Shown here: in pieces, positions 54,379-62,492 of the stretch | How positions within the stretch are numbered: the first letter of the stretch is position 1 | Layout of the letters: each line of letters begins with the position of its first letter | Assembly (NCBI RefSeq): GCF_021044885.1 | Contig: NZ_JAJNOD010000004.1 | Span: 168,017-232,016 of the forward strand | Direction: 5' to 3' | DNA from: Microbacterium nymphoidis | GTDB taxonomy: Bacteria; Actinomycetota; Actinomycetes; Actinomycetales; Microbacteriaceae | Length of the DNA: 64,000 nucleotides | Notes under the pieces: generated by a model | Seen by the model: the letters and a program-made list of their open reading frames with translations, nothing else | The model's database searches: none | What the model was told of the DNA's origin: nothing | Made by a program: the position numbers and the translations under genes

Positions 54379-54421
54379 GCCGTCCCGTCTCTCCGCTGAA
54401 AAGCCGCGTCGATCCGGGCTG

Positions 54422-54444
54422 ATGTCGGACGCCGGACGTACCGT
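54422..54444 (+). promoter_or_regulatory. PafBC-like promoter of ftsK
   Basis: ATGTCGGAC (54422-54430), eight bases, TACCGT (54439-54444). Eight of nine bases of the upstream block match the recA copy, with the same N8 spacing. The -10 ends six bases before the ftsK ATG, which makes it leaderless. Confidence 0.5.
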
Positions 54445-54450
54445 GGGAGC

Positions 54451-57267
54451 ATGCCACGTTCGTCCAACAGCACGGCCAAGACCGAGCGCCTGCCCGCCAA
54501 GACGGAGCGCGCCCCGGCCAAGCAGACGACGCCGCGCGCACGGAAGACCGAACCGGCGCCGAAAAAGTTCGTCGACGAGGCCGACAGGCCTCCCGTCGCC
54601 GTGCGCGCGTGGAACGGACTGGCCCACGCCGTCGGCGGGCTGTTCCGCGCCTTCGGTCCGGAGACCCTGGAGAAGGATCAGCGCCGCGACGGGCTGCCCT
54701 TCTTCCTCGTGCTGCTGGCCATCGCGGGCGCCGTGGTGGAGTGGTTCTTCATCGGCGCCGAGGTCGCCACCAACATCTCCGCGTACTCGTTCGGCGCGCT
54801 GATCGGCCGTGTCGCGTTCGTCTTCCCCGTCATGCTGGTCCTGCTGGCGGCGTGGCTGTTCCGCCACCCGTCCTCCGTGCACGACAACGGCCGCATCGGC
54901 ATCGGCTTCATCCTCTTCACGCTCTCGCTGGCGGGCTTCTGCCACGTGGCCGGTGGCCTGCCGCAGCCAACCAAGGGCCTGCCTGCGCTGAGCGGTGCCG
55001 GGGGCCTGTTCGGCTGGATGCTCGGTCAGCCACTTTCCCTGCTGTCCGCGATCGGCGCGTACATCGTGCTCTCGATCCTCGCCCTGCTGAGCGTGCTGAT
55101 TCTGACCAAGACGCCGCCGAACAAGATCTTCTCCCGTCTGGGTGAGCTGTACGCCTGGCTCTTCGGCGCCGAGCCGCGCGAGCCGCGTGAGCGCAAACCG
55201 CGCTTCGAGCCGTCCGATGAGGAAGAGAACGCGGATCCCGCTCAGGCGGATCTGCCGTGGTGGCGGCGCAACAAGACCGGCCGCGAGGAGGACCAGGACG
55301 GGCACCTCGGCTCCGACGATCTCACCGCGCTCCTGGAGCCGAGTATCGAGGGCAGCTTCGAGCAGGCCATCACCTCACCCACGCCCACACGAAGCGTGCC
55401 GGCTGCCTCGCCGGATGCCGCCACGGAAGTCCTCTCGGACGTGCGTGCCGTCGCGGATTCGCTGAGCAGCCCGGCGGCTCCGCACGGCGCGACCAGCATG
55501 ATGGACGATCTCGGCGTCGACCTCGAGGACGAGGACGACGACCTTCCCGGACTGTCCAGCTTCGGCACGGACGGCCCCGGTCCCGGCGGCCCGCAGGCTC
55601 CTGCGGCGCCCTATCACCTGCCGAGCATCACCACGCTCGGAACGGGTCCAGCGGGGGTCACCCGTTCTGCGGCCAACGACGCCGTCGTGGCGGCGCTGAC
55701 CGAGGTCCTCGAGCAGTTCAAGGTCGACGCGAAGGTCGTCGGCTTCTCGCGCGGACCGACGGTCACGCAGTACGAGATCGAGCTCGGGCCCGGCGTCAAG
55801 GTCGAGCGAATCACCGCCCTCACCAACAACATCGCATACGCGGTGGCCTCCAACGAGGTCCGCATCCTCGCGCCGATCCCGGGCAAGAGCGCGATCGGCG
55901 TCGAGATCCCCAACACCGATCGCGAGACGGTCACCCTCGGTGACGTGCTGCGCTCCGCGGCTGCCACCAGCAGCAAGCACCCCATGACCATCGGCGTCGG
56001 CAAGGACGTCGGCGGCGGGTTCGTGGTCGCGAACCTCGCGAAGATGCCCCACCTTCTCGTGGCCGGATCCACGGGTTCGGGTAAGTCGTCCTTCGTCAAC
56101 TCGATGATCACCAGCCTGCTCATGCGCGCGAAGCCCAGCGAGGTGCGCATGGTGCTGGTGGACCCCAAGCGCGTGGAGCTCACCGCCTATGCGGGCGTGC
56201 CCCACCTGATCACTCCGATCATCACGAACCCCAAGAAGGCCGCAGAGGCGCTGCAGTGGGTCGTGAAGGAGATGGACATGCGCTACGACGACCTCGCGTC
56301 GTTCGGGTTCCGTCACATCGACGATTTCAACAAGGCCGTGGTGGCGGGCGAGATCCAGCTCCCGGCCGGCTCCGAGCGCGTGCTCAAGCCCTACCCCTAC
56401 CTGCTGGTGGTCGTCGACGAGCTCGCGGACCTCATGATGGTGGCCCCGCGTGACGTCGAAGACTCGATCGTGCGCATCACTCAGCTCGCCCGTGCCTCCG
56501 GCATCCACCTGGTGCTGGCCACGCAGCGTCCGTCCGTCGACGTGGTCACGGGTCTCATCAAGGCCAACGTCCCGTCCCGCTTCGCGTTCGCGGTGACCAG
56601 CGTCACCGACAGCCGCGTCATCCTCGACCAGCCGGGTGCCGACCGGCTCATCGGTCAGGGTGACGGCCTGTTCCTGCCGATGGGTGCAGCCAAGCCCCTG
56701 CGCGTTCAGGGCGCCTGGGTGACCGAGGCGGAGATCGAGAAGGTCGTCAAGCACGTCACGGCGGAGGCCCGGCCGGAGTACCGTGCCGATGTCGAAGCGG
56801 TCACGGAGAAGAAGGAGGTCGACGCCGACATCGGAGACGACCTGGAACTGCTCCTCGCGGCCGTCGAACTGGTGGTCTCGAGCCAGTTCGGCTCCACCTC
56901 CATGCTGCAGCGCAAGCTCCGCGTCGGCTTCGCCAAGGCCGGCCGGCTCATGGACCTCATGGAGTCTCGCGAGATCGTCGGTCCGTCCGAGGGATCCAAG
57001 GCTCGGGACGTGCTCGTCACACTGGAGCAGCTGCCGGTTATCCTGGCGACCCTGCGCGGGGAGACACCGCCCCCGGCTGCCGCCGCGTCAGCTGCCGACC
57101 CCGCCGATGAGCTCCCGGCTGCGCCGGCCGCGTCCGAGACCGCGCCCACGACGGTCATCGGTGATGATCGCTATGACGTCGATCCCATCGAGGCCCAGTT
57201 CGCGGGTCGCCCGGTGGAGGACGACGAGGGCGACGAAGACGCCTGGCAGCTCACCGGCCGCGACTGA
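54451..57267 (+). CDS. ftsK: DNA translocase FtsK/SpoIIIE
   Basis: A 938-residue septal motor. A basic N-terminal tail of about 75 residues is followed by four hydrophobic helices (about 85-205), an acidic low-complexity linker (to about 390) and the RecA-like motor. Walker A is [12 protein letters not shown], Walker [12 protein letters not shown], then [20 protein letters not shown]. The C-terminal gamma winged helix (about 790-860) has [21 protein letters not shown], which reads KOPS-like signals. It resolves chromosomes at division. The Ala/Pro-rich end is low complexity. Confidence 0.95.
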   Translation: MPRSSNSTAKTERLPAKTERAPAKQTTPRARKTEPAPKKFVDEADRPPVAVRAWNGLAHAVGGLFRAFGPETLEKDQRRDGLPFFLVLLAIAGAVVEWFFIGAEVATNISAYSFGALIGRVAFVFPVMLVLLAAWLFRHPSSVHDNGRIGIGFILFTLSLAGFCHVAGGLPQPTKGLPALSGAGGLFGWMLGQPLSLLSAIGAYIVLSILALLSVLILTKTPPNKIFSRLGELYAWLFGAEPREPRERKPRFEPSDEEENADPAQADLPWWRRNKTGREEDQDGHLGSDDLTALLEPSIEGSFEQAITSPTPTRSVPAASPDAATEVLSDVRAVADSLSSPAAPHGATSMMDDLGVDLEDEDDDLPGLSSFGTDGPGPGGPQAPAAPYHLPSITTLGTGPAGVTRSAANDAVVAALTEVLEQFKVDAKVVGFSRGPTVTQYEIELGPGVKVERITALTNNIAYAVASNEVRILAPIPGKSAIGVEIPNTDRETVTLGDVLRSAAATSSKHPMTIGVGKDVGGGFVVANLAKMPHLLVAGSTGSGKSSFVNSMITSLLMRAKPSEVRMVLVDPKRVELTAYAGVPHLITPIITNPKKAAEALQWVVKEMDMRYDDLASFGFRHIDDFNKAVVAGEIQLPAGSERVLKPYPYLLVVVDELADLMMVAPRDVEDSIVRITQLARASGIHLVLATQRPSVDVVTGLIKANVPSRFAFAVTSVTDSRVILDQPGADRLIGQGDGLFLPMGAAKPLRVQGAWVTEAEIEKVVKHVTAEARPEYRADVEAVTEKKEVDADIGDDLELLLAAVELVVSSQFGSTSMLQRKLRVGFAKAGRLMDLMESREIVGPSEGSKARDVLVTLEQLPVILATLRGETPPPAAAASAADPADELPAAPAASETAPTTVIGDDRYDVDPIEAQFAGRPVEDDEGDEDAWQLTGRD

Positions 57268-57293
57268 GCGTCCGCCAACAGAAGGAGCCTCCC

Positions 57294-57857
57294 GTGGCCG
57301 TTCCCCGGCAATTGCCCAACGCGATCACGATCGTACGCATCCTGTGCGCACCGGTCTTCCTCTGGATGCTCCTAGCCGACGCAGGAGCAGACGGAGCGCT
57401 GCGCTGGTGGGCAGCCGTGCTGTTCATCGTGGCCATCGCCACCGACGGCATCGACGGGTACCTTGCCCGCAAGTACGAGATCGTCACCGACCTTGGCAAG
57501 CTCCTGGATCCGATCGCCGACAAGGCACTGACCGGGCTCGCCTTCGTCGGCCTGTCGATTCTGGCGGAGCTGCCCTGGTGGGTCACCATCCTGGTTCTCC
57601 TCCGCGAGATCGGGATCACGGTGTACCGCTTTGTGGTCATCTCCGATCACGTGCTCGCTGCCGCCTGGATGGGCAAGCTGAAGACGGTGTTCCAGGCCAT
57701 CGCGCTCTCGCTCGCGCTGCTGCCGCTGTGGCACGTGGTCGGGGAGTGGATCTGGTGGGTCAACGGCGTCTTCATGACGATCGCCGTGGTGCTCACGATC
57801 GCCAGCGGTATCGACTACATCGTCAGCGAGGTCCGCGGCCGCCGGAAGACGCCGTGA
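57294..57857 (+). CDS. pgsA: CDP-diacylglycerol-glycerol-3-phosphate 3-phosphatidyltransferase
   Basis: A 187-residue membrane enzyme making phosphatidylglycerophosphate. The CDP-alcohol phosphatidyltransferase motif D-x2-D-G-x2-A-R-x8-G-x3-D-x3-D is complete in DGIDGYLARKYEIVTD and GKLLDPIADK. Five or six helices are expected. GTG start with AGAAGGAG ribosome site, 26 bases after ftsK. It overlaps cinA by four bases (GTGA). Confidence 0.94.
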   Translation: MAVPRQLPNAITIVRILCAPVFLWMLLADAGADGALRWWAAVLFIVAIATDGIDGYLARKYEIVTDLGKLLDPIADKALTGLAFVGLSILAELPWWVTILVLLREIGITVYRFVVISDHVLAAAWMGKLKTVFQAIALSLALLPLWHVVGEWIWWVNGVFMTIAVVLTIASGIDYIVSEVRGRRKTP

Positions 57858-58336
57858 CCGCGGCGGCGCTGCTGGATACCCTGATCCAGCGACAGTGGAG
57901 CGTGGCGTGCGCGGAATCGCTCACCGGCGGTCTGCTCACATCCGCACTGGTGGACGTTCCGGGAGCCTCACGCGCGGTGCGTGGCGGCGTGGTCGCCTAC
58001 GACACCGACGTGAAGCGCGCCGTTCTCGGCGTCGATGCGGATCTGCTCGCCCGGCGTGGGGCGGTGGACCCGGACGTGGCCCGCCAGATGGCCCAGGGTG
58101 TGCGATCCGCGCTCGCCACGGCCGCCGGGCCGGCCCAGGTGGGCCTGGCCACGACAGGCGTTGCCGGCCCTGATCCCCAGGACGGGCATCCGGTGGGCAC
58201 GGTGTTCGTCGCGGTGGCGTGGGCGGACGGCGCCGAGGTGCGCGGGCTTCAGCTGACGGGGGATCGCACCGCGATCCGTCACGCCACGGTCGCCGAGGTC
58301 ATAGCCCTCGCACAGCAGACCCTCAGGGCCCGCTGA
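57854..58336 (+). CDS. cinA: CinA C-terminal-type nicotinamide-nucleotide amidase
   Basis: A 160-residue protein equal to the C-terminal domain of CinA (PncC), which deamidates NMN to nicotinate mononucleotide. AESLTGGLLTSALVDVPGAS contains the catalytic Ser/Thr region, followed by GGVVAYDTDVKRAVLGV and ATTGVAGPD. The N-terminal MoCF-like domain of longer CinA proteins is absent. The GTG start overlaps pgsA. Confidence 0.92.
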   Translation: MTAAALLDTLIQRQWSVACAESLTGGLLTSALVDVPGASRAVRGGVVAYDTDVKRAVLGVDADLLARRGAVDPDVARQMAQGVRSALATAAGPAQVGLATTGVAGPDPQDGHPVGTVFVAVAWADGAEVRGLQLTGDRTAIRHATVAEVIALAQQTLRAR

Positions 58337-58392
58337 CGCTCTGCCCGTGTGCGGGGGAATACCCTCGTGTCAACGGGGGTTCACTCCAATGG

Positions 58393-58414
58393 GTTCTGGG
58401 AGAAACTCCAGAAC
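58393..58414. promoter_or_regulatory. Inverted repeat in the clgR-like promoter
   Basis: GTTCTGGGAG (58393-58402) and CTCCAGAAC (58406-58414) pair with one unpaired G and an AAA centre. They lie just upstream of a -10-like TAGAGT (58422-58427), so they cover the -35 zone and may be an operator. The bases 58337-58490 hold no gene. Confidence 0.5.
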
Positions 58415-58490
58415 ACACGGCTAGAGTGGGGCCACGGATGTTGTACAGTTACTCACCCGGAAACACCCACCAGACAGAGGGAGGCACGAC

Positions 58491-58799
58491 ATGATCCTTG
58501 TACGCCAGGAGATCGGCGATGTTCTTCGTGACCTCCGACAGCAGAAGGGTCAGACCCTTCGGCAGGTCGCGTCACGCGCCAGCGTCGCACTCGGATACCT
58601 CAGCGAAGTCGAGCGCGGCCAGAAGGAGGCGTCCAGCGAGATCCTCGCATCTCTCGCCGACGCACTCGATGTGCCCATCTCGATGATCATGCGGGAAGTC
58701 GGGGACCGCATCGCCGTCCTTGAGGGCATCTCCACCGTTCCCGACGTGGTGCCCGACGAGCTGATGGCCTCGGTCGAGTCCGAGCTGTCGCTGCGCTGA
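58491..58799 (+). CDS. clgR: XRE-family regulator, ClgR-like
   Basis: A 102-residue regulator. The N-terminal HTH is LRQVASRASVALGYLSEVERG, the hallmark of ClgR (LGYLSEVERGxKEASSE), and a short C-terminal tail ends ESELSLR, which could be a Clp-dependent turnover signal. In Streptomyces and Corynebacterium ClgR activates clpP/clpC and responds to stress. It sits after cinA and before DUF3046 as in other actinobacteria. A GGGAGG ribosome site precedes the ATG. Confidence 0.88.
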   Translation: MILVRQEIGDVLRDLRQQKGQTLRQVASRASVALGYLSEVERGQKEASSEILASLADALDVPISMIMREVGDRIAVLEGISTVPDVVPDELMASVESELSLR

Positions 58800-58801
58800 G
58801 C

Positions 58802-59023
58802 GTGCGGCGCAGCGAATTCCATCGCGCCGTCGACGCGGAGTTCGGAGCGCGGGCCCCGTCCATCGTCCAGGACCTCGTCCTGACGGCGGTGGGGCAGCGC
58901 ACCGCAACCGAAGCGATCGAAGCCGGCGTCCCGCCGCGTGAGGTGTGGCTCGCGCTCTGTGTCGAGATGGACGTGCCTGAATCCCACCGACACGGCGCTG
59001 GCCGGCTCGAGCGCCGTCGCTGA
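58802..59023 (+). CDS. DUF3046-family protein
   Basis: A 73-residue conserved actinobacterial protein of unknown role. It opens with RRSEFHRAVDAEFG and contains LVLTAVGQRTATEAIEAGVPPREVWLALC, the recognisable core of the family, which usually lies next to recA. GTG start two bases after the clgR stop. Its stop codon is inside a 58-base perfect palindrome. Confidence 0.88.
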   Translation: MRRSEFHRAVDAEFGARAPSIVQDLVLTAVGQRTATEAIEAGVPPREVWLALCVEMDVPESHRHGAGRLERRR

Positions 59024-59076
59024 CACGCAGAACAGCCCCGGAGTCCGCGGACTCCGGGGCTGTTCTGCGTGTCAGC
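59019..59076. terminator. 58-base perfect palindrome, bidirectional terminator
   Basis: Perfect inverted repeat with 29-base arms meeting at CCGCGG with no loop; arms begin GCTGACACGCAGAACAG. It contains the DUF3046 stop (59021-59023) and ends next to the TAA of the convergent MFS gene (59077-59079). Confidence 0.92.
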
Positions 59077-60426
59077 TTAGGCGCGTGCCACGACCGGCTC
59101 CCGCTGGAACGACGCGGCGTGCGCTTCCCATCCGGAATCGACGGGGATCGAGCGAGTGGGTTTCGTCGCGAGCATCACGACGATCGAGGCGATGGTGAGG
59201 GCGATTCCGATGCCGATCGTGGATGACCGGCCGAGAAAGGTGAATCCGATTCCCGCGACGAGCGGCGCCACCGGGGCAACGATCCCCATCATCACGGACT
59301 CGGCGGCGTTCACGCGGCCGAGCATTGCCGAGGGTGTCGCCACCATCATGTATCCGCCGATGCACGCGTTCACCGCGGGGGACACCAGGCAGCACAGCAT
59401 GAGTGTGACCGCGATGCCCCAGAGGGAGTCGATGACCACGAGCAGCGCGCTGCCGGCGGTGAACCACGCGAGGGCGACCACCACGAGCATCCCGGTCGGC
59501 ACTGTGCGCACGGCCCACGGTGCAGCGAAAGAACCGAGGAGCATGCCCACGCCTCCGGATGCGGAGACGAGTCCGATCTCGAAGCCGGAGGCGCCGTTTT
59601 GCTGTAGCGCGTAGATGGTGGTCGTCACGATGACGCCGAGGCCCATGTTGATGAGCATGACGATGACGATCAGGTTCATCAGATCGCCTCGCCGCCACAA
59701 CCATCCGAAGGCTTCGCCGAGCTCGGCCCGTGCTGCACGCAGGCCGCGGCGGGACGTCGGTGCCGCCGCGCTTTCGCGTTCGGTTGCGGACGGGCGGGCC
59801 GCATCGCGCTCGGTCCGGCGCACGAGGAGCGCCGACGCCACCAGCGCGATGGCATCGACCACCGTCATCACCGCGCCCACTAGCCAGGCGCCGGCCCCCA
59901 GCAGGGAGCCGCTGAGCGGCCCGCTCGCGAGGCTGATCGTCGCATCGCGGCCCTGGTTCGCGGCCGTGGCGCGGCCGACCATCGCGGCCGGCACGATGTC
60001 CTTCAGCATCGGATCCGTCGCCATCGCGAACACGGTGGAGGAGAACCCCATCACGATGCTCGCCGTGAGGAGCGTGGCGAACGTGAGCGACCCGCTCCAG
60101 GCCAATGCGGTGAACGCCGCGGAGAGCGCCGTGCTGGCGACGCCACCGACCACCATGATCCGTCCGCGCGAGTGGCGATCGGCCAGGACGCCGCCGAGCA
60201 TCGTGGCGACGATGGTGACCACCACGGTGACTGCGGAGATGATGCCGGCCTGCACGGGGGAGTTCGTGATCATCAGGGCGATCAGTGGCATCGCGAACGA
60301 CAGCATCCGCATCGACAGGCCGCTGCCGGTGTCGCTCACGAGCCAGTACGGGTACGGCGTGTGCCGCAGCGGCACCACGACATCGGCGGGTTCGCGGGTG
60401 TCCGCGACGGGAGGGGAATCGCTCAT
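59077..60426 (-). CDS. MFS exporter divergent from winged-helix regulator
   Basis: A 449-residue MFS protein with 12 hydrophobic helices, a polar N-terminus of about 35 residues, and the MFS motif A in GGVLADRHSRGRIM. It is of the drug-efflux (MFS_3/EntS-like) type; the substrate is unknown. The start at 60426 (MSDSPPV) is chosen because a -10-like TATCGT lies six bases upstream and the operator lies beyond; in-frame sequence further upstream runs through the palindrome. Repression by the divergent regulator is likely. Confidence 0.85.
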   Translation of the reverse strand: MSDSPPVADTREPADVVVPLRHTPYPYWLVSDTGSGLSMRMLSFAMPLIALMITNSPVQAGIISAVTVVVTIVATMLGGVLADRHSRGRIMVVGGVASTALSAAFTALAWSGSLTFATLLTASIVMGFSSTVFAMATDPMLKDIVPAAMVGRATAANQGRDATISLASGPLSGSLLGAGAWLVGAVMTVVDAIALVASALLVRRTERDAARPSATERESAAAPTSRRGLRAARAELGEAFGWLWRRGDLMNLIVIVMLINMGLGVIVTTTIYALQQNGASGFEIGLVSASGGVGMLLGSFAAPWAVRTVPTGMLVVVALAWFTAGSALLVVIDSLWGIAVTLMLCCLVSPAVNACIGGYMMVATPSAMLGRVNAAESVMMGIVAPVAPLVAGIGFTFLGRSSTIGIGIALTIASIVVMLATKPTRSIPVDSGWEAHAASFQREPVVARA

Positions 60427-60443
60427 GGCATCACGATAGATTG

Positions 60444-60487
60444 CGCACGCGCAGTTGCGCAAGTGTACGTGCGCAACTGCGCGTGCG
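60444..60487. promoter_or_regulatory. 44-base palindromic operator between MFS and regulator genes
   Basis: Perfect 18-base arms CGCACGCGCAGTTGCGCA (60444-60461) and its complement (60470-60487) with an eight-base centre. TTGCGCA also occurs as a direct repeat (60441-60447 and 60455-60461). The site lies between -10-like TATCGT (leftward, 60433-60438) and TAGGCT (rightward, 60506-60511), covering both -35 zones. Confidence 0.88.
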
Positions 60488-60518
60488 GGATTCCCGCTGA
60501 CTGGATAGGCTCGGTGTC

Positions 60519-61133
60519 ATGGGTGAGAAGGAGCCGTCCGAGCGCGAGTCTGCTGCCGCCGATGTCGAGTACATGACCTCGGCGAAGCTGAAGGCATACG
60601 CCCACCCGCTGCGCCGCCAGCTCATGCGCGTGCTGTCTCGCGAGGGGTACGGCCGGGCGGCGGATCTGGCGCGCATCGTGGGCAAGCCCGCCAATCAGGT
60701 GAGCTTCCATCTGCGGGCCCTGAGTGAGATCGGCTGGCTCGAGGAGGCGCCGGAGCTCGCGCGCGATGGTCGCGATCGCGTCTGGCGTCTCGTGCCGAGT
60801 GCGCTGAACGTCGGCTCCCCCGAGCACCCGGCGGAAGACCGCGACGCCGGACTCGCCGTTCTGACGGTATTCGCGGCGGAGCAGCGCGAGCTCCTGGAAC
60901 GAGTCAGTGCCTGGAGTGCGAAGTACGTCACGGGGGAGGACCCGCAACTGCGCGGCATGGCGATGGCGGGGACGGTGCGCGTGACGCGCGAGGAGTTCCG
61001 TGAGCTGTCGGAGCGGGTGCAGGAGGCGATCCATGAGTTCGCCGAGCGCCGACCGGCGGGCATGCGGATCGAGCCCGATGGCGATGTGCATGTCTACGAC
61101 TTCGCCTTCCTCGCGGCGGACGAGACCATCTGA
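60519..61133 (+). CDS. ArsR/HTH_20-like winged-helix regulator
   Basis: A 204-residue regulator. The N-terminal winged helix has LKAYAHPLRRQLMRVLS, recognition helix NQVSFHLRALSEIGWL and a wing DGRDRVWRLVP. A longer C-terminal helical region (110-200) probably binds a ligand or dimerises. HTH_20-type proteins often repress a neighbouring MFS exporter until the exported compound binds. A -10-like TAGGCT seven bases before the ATG makes it leaderless. Confidence 0.87.
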   Translation: MGEKEPSERESAAADVEYMTSAKLKAYAHPLRRQLMRVLSREGYGRAADLARIVGKPANQVSFHLRALSEIGWLEEAPELARDGRDRVWRLVPSALNVGSPEHPAEDRDAGLAVLTVFAAEQRELLERVSAWSAKYVTGEDPQLRGMAMAGTVRVTREEFRELSERVQEAIHEFAERRPAGMRIEPDGDVHVYDFAFLAADETI

Positions 61134-61173
61134 CCTTCACCGGGAGAATGTTCGACACGCCGCCGTGTCGCAA

Positions 61174-61189
61174 TCGAACGCGTGTTCGA
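61174..61189 (+). promoter_or_regulatory. LexA (SOS) box upstream of recA
   Basis: TCGAACGCGTGTTCGA, a perfect match to the actinobacterial SOS box TCGAAC-N4-GTTCGA, about 190 bases before the recA ATG and 70 bases before the PafBC-like promoter. Confidence 0.92.
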
Positions 61190-61259
61190 TTCGGCGTAAG
61201 CTCCTGCACAGGTGGAATCGATCGCCGGTTCCCTCACATTCCGCACCCGTCCCCGATCA

Positions 61260-61282
61260 ATGTCGGAGGCCCCGCGTAGCGT
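61260..61282 (+). promoter_or_regulatory. PafBC-like DNA-damage promoter of recA
   Basis: ATGTCGGAG (61260-61268), GCCCCGCG, TAGCGT (61277-61282). It has the spacing of the mycobacterial RecA-independent promoter and shares the spacer with the mfd copy. It would give a leader of about 90 bases. Confidence 0.65.
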
Positions 61283-61377
61283 GATCCACGGCGAACGGGC
61301 CACACGCCTTGTCGGAGATCCGTTCCTCGGACACGACAGCCTCTGGGCAGCCGCACAACACGCAGAAGGAGCAAGAC

Positions 61378-62430
61378 ATGCCATCGGAAAAGGACCGCGA
61401 GAAGGCGCTCGACGCAGCCCTCGCACAGATCGACCGTCAGTTCGGCAAGGGTGCGATCATGCGCCTGGGCAGCGACGAGCGCGCGCCCGTCGAGATCATC
61501 CCCACCGGCTCCATCGCCCTCGATGTCGCTCTCGGCATCGGCGGCCTGCCGCGCGGACGCATCATCGAGATCTATGGTCCGGAGTCCTCCGGTAAGACCA
61601 CCCTCACGCTCCACGCCATCGCCAATGCTCAGCGCAACGGCGGCATCGCAGCCTTCATCGACGCCGAGCACGCACTCGACCCCGAGTACGCGCAGAAGCT
61701 GGGCGTCGACATCGACCAGCTTCTCGTCTCGCAGCCCGACACGGGTGAGCAGGCCCTCGAGATCGCCGACATGCTGGTGCGGTCCGGTGCCATCGATCTC
61801 GTCGTCATCGACTCCGTGGCGGCGCTCGTGCCCAAGGCGGAGATCGAGGGCGATATGGGCGACTCCCACGTCGGTCTGCAGGCGCGCCTCATGTCGCAGG
61901 CGCTGCGTAAGCTCACGGGTGGTCTGAACCAGACCAAGACCACGGCTATCTTCATCAACCAGCTTCGCGAGAAGATCGGTGTCTTCTTCGGCTCTCCGGA
62001 GACCACCGCCGGTGGTAAGGCGCTGAAGTTCTACGCGTCGGTGCGTCTGGACATCCGTCGCATCGAGACGCTCAAGGACGGCTCCGAGGCCGTCGGTAAC
62101 CGCACGCGCGTCAAGGTCGTCAAGAACAAGATGGCCCCGCCGTTCAAGCAGGCGGAGTTCGACATCCTCTACGGTGTCGGCATCTCGCGTGAGGGTTCGC
62201 TGATCGATTACGGCGTCGAGCAGGGCATCGTCAAGAAGTCCGGGGCCTGGTACACCTACGACGGTGAGCAGCTCGGTCAGGGCAAGGAGAACGCCCGGAA
62301 CTTCCTCATCAAGAATGCGGACGTGGCTGCGGAGATCGAGCGCAAGATCCTCGAGAAGCTCGGTATCGGCCAGCCGAAGGACCAGGCAGTACCGCAGGCC
62401 GCTCCGGCGCCGGCGCTGAAGACGGCGTAA
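61378..62430 (+). CDS. recA: Recombinase RecA
   Basis: A 350-residue recombinase and LexA co-protease. The N-terminal oligomerisation helix, Walker [10 protein letters not shown], Walker [11 protein letters not shown], loop L1 [10 protein letters not shown] and L2 with [21 protein letters not shown] are all intact, and there is no intein. The start at 61378 has an AGAAGGAG ribosome site. The 240-base upstream region carries both an SOS box and a PafBC-like promoter. Confidence 0.97.
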   Translation: MPSEKDREKALDAALAQIDRQFGKGAIMRLGSDERAPVEIIPTGSIALDVALGIGGLPRGRIIEIYGPESSGKTTLTLHAIANAQRNGGIAAFIDAEHALDPEYAQKLGVDIDQLLVSQPDTGEQALEIADMLVRSGAIDLVVIDSVAALVPKAEIEGDMGDSHVGLQARLMSQALRKLTGGLNQTKTTAIFINQLREKIGVFFGSPETTAGGKALKFYASVRLDIRRIETLKDGSEAVGNRTRVKVVKNKMAPPFKQAEFDILYGVGISREGSLIDYGVEQGIVKKSGAWYTYDGEQLGQGKENARNFLIKNADVAAEIERKILEKLGIGQPKDQAVPQAAPAPALKTA

Positions 62431-62492
62431 GGCTGAGCGAGCGGCCCGAAATGCGCTCCGACGGGGGCGCTCGAACATGATTGTCGACATCC

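Noticed and set aside
51575..54541. 988-residue open frame on the minus strand
   Set aside because: It lies antisense to dapA and RNase J, whose products are unmistakable; its protein is Asp/His/Val-rich low-information sequence typical of the opposite strand of GC-rich genes.
61153..61170. Terminator for the regulator gene upstream of recA
   Set aside because: CGACACG-CCGC-CGTGTCG is only seven base pairs with no T tract; it may be chance or part of the recA control region.
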